A stretch of DNA of 10,025 bases, from NCBI GenBank assembly GCA_021800645.1, contig JAJYYT010000052.1, positions 1 to 10,025 of the forward strand, written 5' to 3'. Below are positions 1 through 7,235 of the stretch, piece after piece. Source of the DNA: Actinomycetes bacterium. GTDB taxonomy: Bacteria; Actinomycetota; Acidimicrobiia; Acidimicrobiales; RAAP-2. The position numbers and the translations under genes were made by a program. The notes under the pieces are model-generated. The model saw only the letters and a list, made by a program, of their open reading frames with translations. It did no database searches and was not told the origin of the DNA. Numbering within the stretch: the first letter of the stretch is position 1; each line of letters begins with the position of its first letter.

Positions 1-1772
1 GGCGCCTCCATGCCGAGCAGCCCGAGCCCCTCGGCGAGCACCCGCGCGGTCGTCTGCGCGAGCGCGAGACGGCTCTTTCTCGTGGGGGCGTCGGGTGCCC
101 GGAGCACGGGGCAGCGCTCGTAGAAGACCGTGAAGGTCGTCGCGAGGTGGAACAGGTAGGCGCACAGCTTCGACGGGGACGACTCGTCGGCGGCGGCTCG
201 GATGGCGCTGCCGTACCCGAGCAGCGAGATGCCGAGGGCGCGCTCTTCGGGCTCTTCGAGTGCGATCGCCCCAGGGTCCGCGTCGCCCTCCCCCGCGCCC
301 GCCAGCCCCGCGTCGCTCTTCCCCGCGCCCGGCGGCCCCGCCTCGTCGCCCGCGCGGCGGAAGATCGAGCGGATGCGCGCGTGGGCGTACTGGAGGTACG
401 GGCCGGTGTCGCCTTCGAAGCTGAGCATGCGGTCCCAGTCGAAGACGTAGTCGCGCACCCGGTCGGTCGAAAGATCTGCGTACTTCACCGCGCCGATCCC
501 GAGCGCACGCGCCACCGCCTCGCGCTCTGCGGGGCCGACGGCCGTGTCCCGGCCGCGCTCGGCCATCGCGTCGGCCGCCCGTGCGACCGCCTCGTCGAGC
601 AGGTCGACGAGCTTCACCGAGGTGCCGGCCCGGGTGCGGAGCATCTTGTGGTCGGTGCCGAGGACGCTGCCGAAGGCGACGTGCTCGGCACGCACGCCGG
701 CGGGGAGCCAGCCGGCAATCCTCGCCACCGCGAAGCACATCTGGAGGTGCTGGGACTGCGGCGCGCCGACCACGTAGAGGAGCCGGGCCGCACCCAGCGT
801 GTCGACGCGGTCGCGGATGCACGCGAGGTCGGTCGCGGCGTAGCCGAAGCCGCCGTCGGACTTCTGGACGATCAGCGGGAGCGGGTCGCCCTCTCGGTTG
901 GTGAAGCCGGGAGGGAAGACGCACAGCGCCCCCCCGTCCCTCACCAAGAGCCCCGCAGCGTCGAGGTCCGCCACGACATCCGGCAGCATCGCGTTGTAGT
1001 AGCTCTCTCCCTTCACGTCGTCGTCGGTGAGGAGCACCCCGAGCTTGGCGTAGACCTCGTCGAAGTACGCGATGCTGTGCTCGACGAGCACCCTCCACAT
1101 CCTGAGGGTCTCCACGTCGCCGTGCTGGAGCAGCACCACCCGCCGGCGGCTCCGCTCCTTGAAGTCCTCGTCCCCCTCGAACGACGCCCGGGCTGCCTGG
1201 TAGAAGTCCGTCAGGTCGCCGACGGTGAGCTCGGCGACCGCCTTCTCCTCGCCGACGTCGAGGAGGTGCTCGATGAGCATGCCGAAGGGCGTGCCCCAGT
1301 CGCCGATGTGGTTTTCCCGAACCACGTCGTGGCCGAGGTGCGCCAGCACCCTGCAGAGGGCGTCACCGATCACGGTGGACCGCAGGTGGCCGACGTGCAT
1401 CTCCTTGGCGACATTGGGGTGGGAGTATGTGACGACCACCCGGTCCCCGGCGGCGGCGGGCTCCACGCCGAGCCTTGGGTCGGCCGCGAGCTCACGCACG
1501 CGGGCTTCCACGTAGCGCGTGGAGAGGAAGAGGTTCAAGAAGCCCGGCCCGCTGACCTCCACCCGCTCGCAGACGTCGTCGAGCTGGGCGGCAGCCGCGA
1601 TCGCGGCGGCGAGGTCGCGGGGGTCACGTCCAAGCTGCTTGGCGAGTGCGAGCGCGCCGTTCGCCTGGAAGTCCGCTCTCTCCGAGGGGCGGAGCACCGG
1701 GTCCGCGCCGGGCGCCAGCGTGTCGAACGCGGCCCGGAGGCGTCCTGCGAGCAGCGCGGCGACATCTGGCAT
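1..1772 (-). CDS. argS: Arginyl-tRNA synthetase (3' end cut by window edge)
   Basis: Cytoplasmic class I aminoacyl-tRNA synthetase that charges tRNA-Arg with arginine using ATP. 590 codons are visible from the ATG at 1772, beginning MPDVAALLAG. The order is an N-terminal Add-1-type domain (about 1-110), a Rossmann catalytic core with the HIGH-type motif HVGH at 126-129 in 'SHPNVAKEMHVGHLRST', a 'GTDHKMLRTRAG' segment around 373-384 standing where E. coli-type ArgS has its degenerate KMSKS loop, and a C-terminal DALR anticodon-binding domain after 'GPYLQYAHARIRSIF'. The visible end, 'LLGMEAP', matches the usual ArgS terminus, so only a few codons and the stop are missing. A Gly/Ala/Asp-rich insert separates core and DALR domain. 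The start has no Shine-Dalgarno; a -10-like hexamer ends 5 nt upstream, fitting a leaderless mRNA. Identity is certain by motif; the exact start is very likely. Confidence 0.96.
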   Translation of the reverse strand, partial: MPDVAALLAGRLRAAFDTLAPGADPVLRPSERADFQANGALALAKQLGRDPRDLAAAIAAAAQLDDVCERVEVSGPGFLNLFLSTRYVEARVRELAADPRLGVEPAAAGDRVVVTYSHPNVAKEMHVGHLRSTVIGDALCRVLAHLGHDVVRENHIGDWGTPFGMLIEHLLDVGEEKAVAELTVGDLTDFYQAARASFEGDEDFKERSRRRVVLLQHGDVETLRMWRVLVEHSIAYFDEVYAKLGVLLTDDDVKGESYYNAMLPDVVADLDAAGLLVRDGGALCVFPPGFTNREGDPLPLIVQKSDGGFGYAATDLACIRDRVDTLGAARLLYVVGAPQSQHLQMCFAVARIAGWLPAGVRAEHVAFGSVLGTDHKMLRTRAGTSVKLVDLLDEAVARAADAMAERGRDTAVGPAEREAVARALGIGAVKYADLSTDRVRDYVFDWDRMLSFEGDTGPYLQYAHARIRSIFRRAGDEAGPPGAGKSDAGLAGAGEGDADPGAIALEEPEERALGISLLGYGSAIRAAADESSPSKLCAYLFHLATTFTVFYERCPVLRAPDAPTRKSRLALAQTTARVLAEGLGLLGMEA

Positions 1773-1777
1773 GGCCC

Positions 1778-1783
1778 ATCTTC
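1778..1783 (-). promoter_or_regulatory. Candidate -10 element for argS (leaderless)
   Basis: On the minus strand the hexamer GAAGAT is followed by 5 nt (GGGCC) and then the argS ATG. It has the A2 and T6 that are most conserved in the bacterial -10 consensus TANNNT, but G instead of T at position 1. There is no Shine-Dalgarno. No clear -35 was seen. Inference from position and from the same arrangement at four other genes here. Confidence 0.33.
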
Positions 1784-1868
1784 GCGCCGATCGCGCGCCG
1801 CCTCGCCAAGGGCGCGCGCCGCCGGGGAGGGCCCAGGAGCCCCGGCGGCGACCGAAGCGGGGGCGAGG

Positions 1869-1982
1869 GCTCCGCAGTCCGGTTGGGGCTCCGGAGTCCG
1901 GTTGGGGCTCCGCAGTCCGGTTGGGGCTCCGGAGTCCGGTTGGGGCTCCGCAGTCCGGTCGGGGCTCCGGAGTCCGGTTGGG
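1869..1982. repeat. Six tandem 19-bp repeats, two alternating variants
   Basis: Six head-to-tail copies of GCTCCGSAGTCCGGTYGGG start at 1869, 1888, 1907, 1926, 1945 and 1964. They alternate strictly between a 'GCAG' form and a 'GGAG' form, giving a 38-bp higher-order unit; copy 5 also has one T-to-C change. The GGAG form contains a perfect short dyad, CCGGA-G-TCCGG. The array fills the gap between the stop of the secreted CHAP protein gene and the upstream side of argS, both on the minus strand. Reading continues upstream of argS (1773-1868) with nothing recognisable apart from the -10-like site. Role unknown: it could act in RNA 3'-end formation of the upstream gene, bind protein, or be a slippage product. 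Confidence 0.95.
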
Positions 1983-1989
1983 GCTGCGT

Positions 1990-3540
1990 CTAGGGCTGTG
2001 CGAGCGCGAAGACCGGGAAGTTGGCCGACGCTGTCGCGTCCGAGGGGAGGAATGGCCCGTTCACCACGACGGCGAGGTGGCCTGTCACCCCGGGGCCGGC
2101 GTCGCCTTCGATCGTCACCACCGCGCCGTCGGGCCACACCTGGGCCACGACCCCGACGTGCACGGCGGTCGACGCAGTCTGGGGCCCCGTCCCGTAGAGC
2201 ACCGCGTCCCCGGCCAGCGCGTGCGCGCTCGGCGGCAGCACCCGGCCGTGTGTCGCAGCCCAGGAGTAGATGTCGCCCACGAACGCGTACGAGGGGATCG
2301 GGATCCCGCCCTGCTGCCAAGCCCACGTGAGGAACAGCGCGCACCACGGCTCGCACTGCCCGTAGGGGCTGCAGAAGTAGCCGCTGTCGGGGTCGGGCTG
2401 GATCTGGGAGGCGGCTGCGGCGACGATCTTCGGGTACCCGCCCGCCGGTGTCGGGTCGGCGAAGGTGTAGTCGAACCCGTCGGGCTCGAGCAGCGCGTAC
2501 CCGCCCCCGTCCGGCGTGGGCACGATCGCCTTGAAGGGCGAGGCCGTGGGGCTCCCCGAAGGCGCCCCGAAGGACTTGGCCGTGCCGAAGGGGAAGACCG
2601 CCCCGTTCCACTCGAGCAGCCAGTAGCCGGTCCCGTGCGGTGTCGCCGCCATCCCCGAGATGCCCGACTGCAGGTCCTTGGCCCCGAGCGAGCCGTAGAA
2701 CGCCGCGTCGCCGAAGGTGAAGACGCCCCCGTCGGCGGCGACGAGCCAGTAGCCGTGGCCGTCGGGGGTGGCCGCCATGCCGACGATCGGCTGGGCGAGG
2801 TGCTTGCCGCCCATCGAGCCGTAGAAGGCCGCGTCGCCGAAGGTGAAGACGCCTCCGTCCAGCGCGACGAGCCAGTAGCCGTGGCCGTCGGGGGTGGCCG
2901 CCATGCCGACGATCGGCGCGTACAGGTGCAGCTCGGCTGCGGAGCCAAAGTAGGGGGCGCCGTCGACCGCCGCGACCTCGCCGTCGGCAGCGGCGACCCA
3001 GTAACCGCCCGACGTCGGCGGGCCTGTCGGGGAGCCCGATGTCGAGCCGCCCGGTGTGGAGGAGCCCGGCGACGAGCCCGGTGTCGAGGCGCCCGGTGTG
3101 GAGGAGCCCGGCGTCGAGCCGCCCGGTGTGGAGGAGCTCGGCGACGAGCCCGGTGTCGAGGCGCTTGCCCCACCCGAGCCGGCGGCGCCGGCTGTGCCCG
3201 GCACCGCGACCATCGCGACCGCTGGCGCGCCGAGCGTCAAGGGGTCCGGCACAGCCTGTGCCGCGTCGCCGTACTCGTAGATCCCGCCGCCTGGATAGAT
3301 CCGGAAGGACCTGGCGGCGCGTGCACGCATGGCACGGCTCGGCAGCCGGGGCGCTGTCGGCGCGCCGGGCTTCGAGGCGGCGTCGGTCGCCGCGGGCCGA
3401 CCCACGGCGTGTTGCGTCCGGGGAGCAGCACCTGCAGGCCCCACGCCGGCAAGCCCCGCGCCGGCGAGCCCCCCCGAGACGAGCACGCAGGACAGCGCCG
3501 TCGCAAGGACCGATGCGGCACCAGACCCCCTTCGCCCCAC
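1990..3540 (-). CDS. Secreted repeat protein with C-terminal CHAP/NlpC-like peptidoglycan hydrolase domain
   Basis: 516 residues from the chosen GTG. Residues 1-39 form a signal peptide (MGRRGSG, hydrophobic Ala/Leu/Val stretch, cleavage near AGAA-P). Residues 84-118 resemble one degenerate copy of the later repeat ('GGGIYEYGDAA'). A Ser/Pro/Gly linker covers 117-178. Five repeats start at GY 179, 221, 263, 305 and 347, exactly 42 residues apart, with core 'GYWLVAxDGGVFTFGDAAFYGS'; they may form a beta-propeller-like fold. The C-terminal part (about 389-490) has the CHAP/NlpC arrangement: Cys400 in 'CEPWCALFLTWAWQQGG', His461 in 'HVGVVAQV' and Glu478 in 'VVTIEGD'. It probably cleaves peptide bonds or amide links in cell-wall peptidoglycan outside the membrane; that is family inference. 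GTG at 3540 gives a compact signal peptide and a -10-like hexamer 6 nt upstream. GTG 3600 and ATG 3669 are in-frame alternatives. Confidence 0.85.
   Translation of the reverse strand: MGRRGSGAASVLATALSCVLVSGGLAGAGLAGVGPAGAAPRTQHAVGRPAATDAASKPGAPTAPRLPSRAMRARAARSFRIYPGGGIYEYGDAAQAVPDPLTLGAPAVAMVAVPGTAGAAGSGGASASTPGSSPSSSTPGGSTPGSSTPGASTPGSSPGSSTPGGSTSGSPTGPPTSGGYWVAAADGEVAAVDGAPYFGSAAELHLYAPIVGMAATPDGHGYWLVALDGGVFTFGDAAFYGSMGGKHLAQPIVGMAATPDGHGYWLVAADGGVFTFGDAAFYGSLGAKDLQSGISGMAATPHGTGYWLLEWNGAVFPFGTAKSFGAPSGSPTASPFKAIVPTPDGGGYALLEPDGFDYTFADPTPAGGYPKIVAAAASQIQPDPDSGYFCSPYGQCEPWCALFLTWAWQQGGIPIPSYAFVGDIYSWAATHGRVLPPSAHALAGDAVLYGTGPQTASTAVHVGVVAQVWPDGAVVTIEGDAGPGVTGHLAVVVNGPFLPSDATASANFPVFALAQP
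3009..3192. repeat. Low-complexity repeats encoding the Ser/Pro/Gly linker
   Basis: GC-rich, imperfect tandem repeats of short units encode 'STPGSS/STPGGS/STPGAS' motifs on the minus strand (residues about 117-178 of the CHAP protein). The units are in frame, mostly multiples of 15-18 bp, so copy number can vary without breaking the gene. The product is expected to be an unstructured, extracellular, possibly O-glycosylated spacer, which is inference. Confidence 0.8.
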
Positions 3541-3546
3541 GGCACC

Positions 3547-3552
3547 ATCATC
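3547..3552 (-). promoter_or_regulatory. Candidate -10 element for the CHAP-protein gene
   Basis: Minus-strand GATGAT, followed by 6 nt (GGTGCC) and the GTG at 3540. A2 and T6 of TANNNT are present. There is no Shine-Dalgarno before this GTG, so a leaderless mRNA is plausible. This supports choosing the GTG at 3540 over the longer starts. No convincing -35 was found. Confidence 0.33.
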
Positions 3553-3629
3553 CCAACCAGCGCGTGCCGATGCACGTGTCCCCGAGGATTCCCTCGCCAC
3601 CAGGACGGACGGCGCGAGCTCGGGGAGCT

Positions 3630-3667
3630 GCACCCCTCGTAGCAAGGCGGCACCCCCGCAGCAAGGC
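3630..3667. repeat. Imperfect direct repeat in the divergent promoter region of acn
   Basis: GCACCCCTCGTAGCAAGGC (3630-3648) is followed after one base by GCACCCCCGCAGCAAGGC (3650-3667). The copies differ by one deletion and one substitution. They lie about 45-82 bp upstream of the acn start and upstream of the divergent CHAP gene, where a regulator could act on either promoter. The function is not shown by the sequence. Confidence 0.6.
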
Positions 3668-3699
3668 ATCCGCCCCGCACGCCGGGATCGCCGCAGCGG

Positions 3700-3705
3700 C
3701 AGAAT
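3700..3705 (+). promoter_or_regulatory. Candidate -10 element for acn (leaderless)
   Basis: CAGAAT matches TAGAAT at five of six positions and is followed by GACCGC (6 nt) and the acn ATG at 3712. No Shine-Dalgarno is present between them, so transcription may begin at or next to the start codon. The bases 17 nt further upstream do not resemble TTGACA. Confidence 0.4.
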
Positions 3706-3711
3706 GACCGC

Positions 3712-6405
3712 ATGGCACACCCCGACAGCTTCCGCGCCCGGTCCTCTCTCGACGTCGGCGACCGCCGCCTCGAAATCTTCCGCCTCTCCGCGGTGACCGG
3801 CTCGGAGCGGCTCCCCTACACCGTGAAGATCCTCCTCGAGAACCTGCTTCGCCACGAGGACGGGACCAGGGTGACCGCCGCGGACATCGAGACGACGGCG
3901 AGGTGGGATGCAAGAGGCGCGGCCGAGCCCAAGGAGATCGCGTTCAGCCCCGAACGGGTGCTGATGCAGGACTTCACCGGGGTCCCCGCGGTCGTCGACC
4001 TCGCCGCCATGCGAGACGCGATGCGTGCGCTCGGCGGCGACCCCTCGCGCGTCGACCCGCTCGTTCCATGCGAGCTGGTCATCGACCACTCGGTCATCGC
4101 GGAGCGCTCCGGCGGTCCTCGCGCGTTCGACGACAACGTCGAGATCGAGTACGAGCGGAACCTCGAGCGCTATCAGCTCCTCCGGTGGGCGCAGCAGTCC
4201 TTCGACCGGTTCCAGGTCGTGCCCCCCGGCACCGGCATCTGCCACCAGGTCAACCTCGAGTACCTCGCACGCGTGGTGTTCGAGACCGACGACGGCGTCG
4301 CGTTCCCCGACACGATCGTCGGGACGGACTCCCACACCACCATGGTCAACGGTCTCGGCGTGCTCGGATGGGGCGTCGGCGGGATCGAGGCCGAAGCCGC
4401 GATGCTCGGCCAGCCGCTGTCGATGCTGCTGCCGCCGGTGGTCGGCCTCCACCTGCACGGGGAGCTGCCCGAGGGGACGACCGCGACCGACCTCGTCCTC
4501 ACGATCACCGAACTGCTGCGACGCCACGGGGTGGTCGGCAAGTTTGTGGAGGCGTACGGATCCGGCGTCGCCTCCCTGCCGGTCGAGACCCGCGCCACCA
4601 TCGGCAACATGTCGCCGGAGTACGGCGCGACCTGCACCGTCTTCCCGGTGGACCAGGCCACGCTCGACTACCTCCGGTTCACCGGCCGGCAGGAAGGCCA
4701 CCTCGCCGTGGTCGAGGCCTACGCGAAGGAGCAGGGTCTCTGGCACGATCCGGCCGCCCCGCACCCCTCCTACTCCGAGAACGTCGATCTCGACCTCTCG
4801 ACCGTCGTGCCGAGCCTGGCAGGGCCGGCGCGCCCTCAGGACCACGTGGCGCTCGCCGGCGCCGGGAAGGCGTTCCGCGCCGCGCTCGGCAGGACGCCGC
4901 GGCATGCCCCGGTGTCACCCGCACCTGGCGCCGGCGCGGCAGCGACCGGGGTGGCGGCGACCGGGGTGGCCCCGAGGCCGCTCACCGACGGCGACGTCGT
5001 CATCGCGGCGATCACCAGCTGCACCAACACGTCCAATCCCCAGGTCCTCGTCGCCGCCGGGCTCGTGGCGAAGAACGCGGTCGAGCGCGGGCTCACCTCC
5101 AAGCCCTGGGTGAAGACCTCGCTCGCGCCGGGCTCCAGGGTGGTCATGGACTACCTGGAGAGGGCCGGGCTCCTCGAGCCGCTGGAGAAGCTCGGGTTCT
5201 GGCTCGTCGGCTTCGGCTGCACGACCTGCATCGGCAACTCGGGACCGCTGCTCCCGGGCGTGTCCGAAGCGGTGCAGGCCGGTGACCTCTCGGTCGTGTC
5301 GGTCCTCTCGGGCAATCGCAACTTCGAGGGACGGATCCACCCCGACGTCCGGATGAACTACCTGGCCTCGCCGCCCCTCGTCGTGGCCTACGCGATCGCC
5401 GGGACGATGGACGTGGACCTCACCCTCGACCCCCTCGGGACCGACCACGAGGGCCACCCGGTGATGCTCTCGGACCTGTGGCCGTCCGATCACGAGATCG
5501 CCGACACGATCCGGTCATCGCTCAGCTCCGACGAGTTCCGCACGCGCTACGCGTCGGTCTTCGAAGGCGACGCGCGCTGGCAGTCGATGGCGGTCGCCGG
5601 GGGCGAGACGTTCGCGTGGGACGACCGATCGACCTACGTGCTGCATCCTCCCTACTTCGACGGCATGGCGATGGAGCCCGAGCCGCTCGTCGACGTCTCG
5701 GGCGCACGAGTGCTCGCGCTGCTCGGCGACAGCGTGACGACCGACCACATCTCCCCTGCCGGATCGATCAAGGCCACATCGCCTGCGGGCCGCTACCTCG
5801 CCGCGCACGGGGTCGAGCGCAAGGACTTCAACTCCTACGGCGCACGTCGCGGCAACCACGAGGTGATGGTGCGCGGGACCTTCGCCAACATCCGGCTGCG
5901 CAACCAGCTCGTGCCCGGCGTCGAGGGCGGGGTCACCGTGCATCTGCCGGACGGGGAGCAGATGTCGATCTTCGAGGCAGCGGAGCGGTACCGGTCCGAA
6001 GGGGTGCCGCTCGTCGTGCTCGCGGGCCAGGAGTACGGCTCGGGGTCCAGCCGTGACTGGGCGGCCAAGGGACCGCTCCTCCTCGGGGTGCGGGCGGTCA
6101 TCGCGCAGACCTACGAGCGCATCCACCGCTCCAACCTGATCGGCATGGGCATCCTCCCCCTGCAGTTCCGGCCTGGCGACTCGGTCTCCTCGCTCGGGCT
6201 GACCGGCCGCGAGCAGTTCTCGATCGAGGGGATCCGCGGCATCGGCGAGGGCACGGTCCCCCAAGAGCTCGAGGTGCACGCGACCGCCGACGGCGGACCC
6301 ACGACCACCTTCAGCGCGCTGGTGCGGATCGACACGCCCATGGAGGCCGAGTACCTCCGCCACGGGGGGATCCTGCGCTACGTGCTGCGGCAGCTCGCCC
6401 GCTGA
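3712..6405 (+). CDS. acn: Aconitate hydratase (AcnA/IRP1 type)
   Basis: TCA-cycle enzyme that interconverts citrate and isocitrate through cis-aconitate with a [4Fe-4S] cluster in the cytoplasm. 897 residues, the usual size for the AcnA/IRP1 class. Cluster ligands are Cys437 in '[10 protein letters not shown]' and Cys503 and Cys506 in '[14 protein letters not shown]', the same numbering as human cytosolic aconitase/IRP1 from memory. Earlier motifs include 'VIDHSVI', '[16 protein letters not shown]' and '[31 protein letters not shown]'. The swivel domain carries '[17 protein letters not shown]' and '[15 protein letters not shown]' with the active-site Ser near 780. A short Ala/Gly/Pro insert at about 400-424, '[10 protein letters not shown]', comes from a 15-bp tandem repeat and sits just before the cluster-binding segment. 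Start: ATG 3712 gives the standard N terminus; an out-of-frame ATG lies at 3704. It stands alone, divergent from the CHAP gene and convergent with the deacetylase gene. Confidence 0.97.
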   Translation: MAHPDSFRARSSLDVGDRRLEIFRLSAVTGSERLPYTVKILLENLLRHEDGTRVTAADIETTARWDARGAAEPKEIAFSPERVLMQDFTGVPAVVDLAAMRDAMRALGGDPSRVDPLVPCELVIDHSVIAERSGGPRAFDDNVEIEYERNLERYQLLRWAQQSFDRFQVVPPGTGICHQVNLEYLARVVFETDDGVAFPDTIVGTDSHTTMVNGLGVLGWGVGGIEAEAAMLGQPLSMLLPPVVGLHLHGELPEGTTATDLVLTITELLRRHGVVGKFVEAYGSGVASLPVETRATIGNMSPEYGATCTVFPVDQATLDYLRFTGRQEGHLAVVEAYAKEQGLWHDPAAPHPSYSENVDLDLSTVVPSLAGPARPQDHVALAGAGKAFRAALGRTPRHAPVSPAPGAGAAATGVAATGVAPRPLTDGDVVIAAITSCTNTSNPQVLVAAGLVAKNAVERGLTSKPWVKTSLAPGSRVVMDYLERAGLLEPLEKLGFWLVGFGCTTCIGNSGPLLPGVSEAVQAGDLSVVSVLSGNRNFEGRIHPDVRMNYLASPPLVVAYAIAGTMDVDLTLDPLGTDHEGHPVMLSDLWPSDHEIADTIRSSLSSDEFRTRYASVFEGDARWQSMAVAGGETFAWDDRSTYVLHPPYFDGMAMEPEPLVDVSGARVLALLGDSVTTDHISPAGSIKATSPAGRYLAAHGVERKDFNSYGARRGNHEVMVRGTFANIRLRNQLVPGVEGGVTVHLPDGEQMSIFEAAERYRSEGVPLVVLAGQEYGSGSSRDWAAKGPLLLGVRAVIAQTYERIHRSNLIGMGILPLQFRPGDSVSSLGLTGREQFSIEGIRGIGEGTVPQELEVHATADGGPTTTFSALVRIDTPMEAEYLRHGGILRYVLRQLAR
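4942..4971. repeat. 15-bp tandem duplication inside acn
   Basis: Two adjacent copies of GCGACCGGGGTGGC plus one variable base, at 4942-4956 and 4957-4971. The period of 15 bp keeps the frame and produces the duplicated ATGVA peptide in the acn insert before the first cluster cysteine. Confidence 0.85.
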
Positions 6406-6456
6406 CGCGGCGCTGCGGCAGCTCGCCCGCTGACGCGGCGCTGCGGCAGCTCGCCC
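6383..6456. repeat. 28-bp tandem repeat duplicating the acn 3' end
   Basis: Two full copies and one partial copy of CGCTGCGGCAGCTCGCCCGC followed by TGACGCGG, at 6383-6410 (first base differs), 6411-6438 and 6439-6456. The first copy contains the last acn codons and its TGA stop, so the second copy repeats the stop outside the gene. Each copy includes the short palindrome GCTGC-G-GCAGC. The repeat fills most of the 71-bp gap between acn and the convergent deacetylase gene. Confidence 0.95.
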
Positions 6457-6463
6457 CGCGCCT

Positions 6464-6492
6464 GGTCTCGACCCGCTCAGCGCGTCGAGACC
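6464..6492. terminator. Bidirectional hairpin between convergent acn and deacetylase genes
   Basis: GGTCTCGAC (6464-6472) and GTCGAGACC (6484-6492) are perfect inverted repeats. Inside them CGCT and AGCG can pair further after one C-C mismatch, leaving a one-base apex (a real RNA would open a larger loop). The hairpin overlaps the last codons and the TGA (6477-6479) of the minus-strand deacetylase gene and lies 58 bp past the acn stop. There is no T-run, as is common in GC-rich actinobacteria, so a terminator role is inferred from the structure and the convergent setting. Confidence 0.6.
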
Positions 6493-7235
6493 CGCTGGAA
6501 CACTTCGGCCAGCGCACCCTTGGGCATGCCAGCAGCGCGCGCGGCCTCCGCTGCCGAGGCGCGGACCCGCTCGACGACCCCGGCGGGGTCCGGCATCTGG
6601 CTGCGGTGGCAGCGAAGGGCGGCGGCCTTGCGGTCGAATGCCGCGGTGACCTCGACCACCAGGTTGGGGGTCGGGGACGCCATGAGCCAGAGCTCCTCGA
6701 CGGTGTGCGGTTCGAGCCCTTCGTCGAGCAGCTCGGGGTGCGCGAAGGGGTTGCGGGCGTCGGGGTACACCGTGCAGGTCGCGGCCTCGCCGACGGCCAG
6801 GTGGTCGGGGTGGCTGGCTGCGATGCGGTCCCACCAGCGCTCGGGGGAGGGGGCGAGGACGAGCTGGGGTCGGAAGGTGCGCACCAACCGGGTCAGGTCA
6901 CCACGGAGCGCCTGCCCCGGCTCCACCCGCCCGTCGGGATAGCCGAGGAAGGTCACCTGCCCGACGCCCACGTGCGCCGCCGCCGCCCGCTGCTCGCCGC
7001 GTCGGAGGTTCCCCATCTCGGCACGCGGCATCGACCGGTCGCTCCCGCCTGCGTCGCCGTCGGTCACGATGCAGTACGCGACCTCGACACCCGAGTCCGT
7101 CCACACGGCGACGGTGCCCGCAGCGCCGAAGTCGACGTCGTCGGGATGGGCGGCGACGACGAGGGCTCGCTGCAGCCCGTCGCGCCCGGCCCACCGCTCG
7201 GTCAGACGACGGCCTCCTCGTCGCTGGGCTCCCAT
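6477..7235 (-). CDS. LmbE/PIG-L family zinc-dependent deacetylase
   Basis: 252-residue cytoplasmic hydrolase of the LmbE/PIG-L fold, a family that removes acetyl groups from N-acetylglucosamine conjugates; MshB and Mca of mycothiol metabolism are actinobacterial members. The zinc/catalytic motif 'AAHPDDVDFGAAGT' gives His30, Asp33 and the likely catalytic Asp32; 'SHPDHLAVG' supplies His145. Between them is 'MPRAEMGNLRRGEQ', the conserved R/E-rich segment. The substrate cannot be told from the sequence, so no mshB or mca symbol is given. The ATG at 7235 lies within the last codons of the helicase gene, overlapping it by 34 bp, and has AAGGA 9 nt upstream; coupled translation is likely. A much longer upstream open frame exists but is antisense-like overlap with the helicase gene in another frame and was not used. 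Confidence 0.85.
   Translation of the reverse strand: MGAQRRGGRRLTERWAGRDGLQRALVVAAHPDDVDFGAAGTVAVWTDSGVEVAYCIVTDGDAGGSDRSMPRAEMGNLRRGEQRAAAAHVGVGQVTFLGYPDGRVEPGQALRGDLTRLVRTFRPQLVLAPSPERWWDRIAASHPDHLAVGEAATCTVYPDARNPFAHPELLDEGLEPHTVEELWLMASPTPNLVVEVTAAFDRKAAALRCHRSQMPDPAGVVERVRASAAEAARAAGMPKGALAEVFQRVSTR

Noticed and set aside
1869..1982. CRISPR array
   Set aside because: The 19-bp units are directly adjacent with no unique spacers, and no cas genes are near.
147..2330. Long plus-strand open frame opposite argS and the CHAP gene
   Set aside because: The reverse-strand proteins have clear catalytic motifs, while this product is a His/Arg/Val-rich composition artefact of high GC and crosses the tandem repeats.
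1519..3642. Second long plus-strand open frame opposite the CHAP gene
   Set aside because: No recognisable domain; its sequence is the complement of the repeat and linker coding region.
3541..3669. Longer starts of the CHAP protein at GTG 3600 or ATG 3669
   Set aside because: They would add 20-43 residues before the signal peptide and use most of the divergent promoter space, with no Shine-Dalgarno. They cannot be fully excluded.
3541..4905. Upstream part of a 971-codon minus-strand open frame that ends at 1990
   Set aside because: It runs antisense through acn, a well-supported gene, and its sequence there is Arg/Gly/Asp-rich with no domain. The real gene in this frame starts at the signal peptide near 3540.
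5515..6834. Minus-strand open frame opposite the acn 3' half
   Set aside because: It is antisense to the aconitase swivel domain, has no motif, and continues out of frame through the deacetylase gene.
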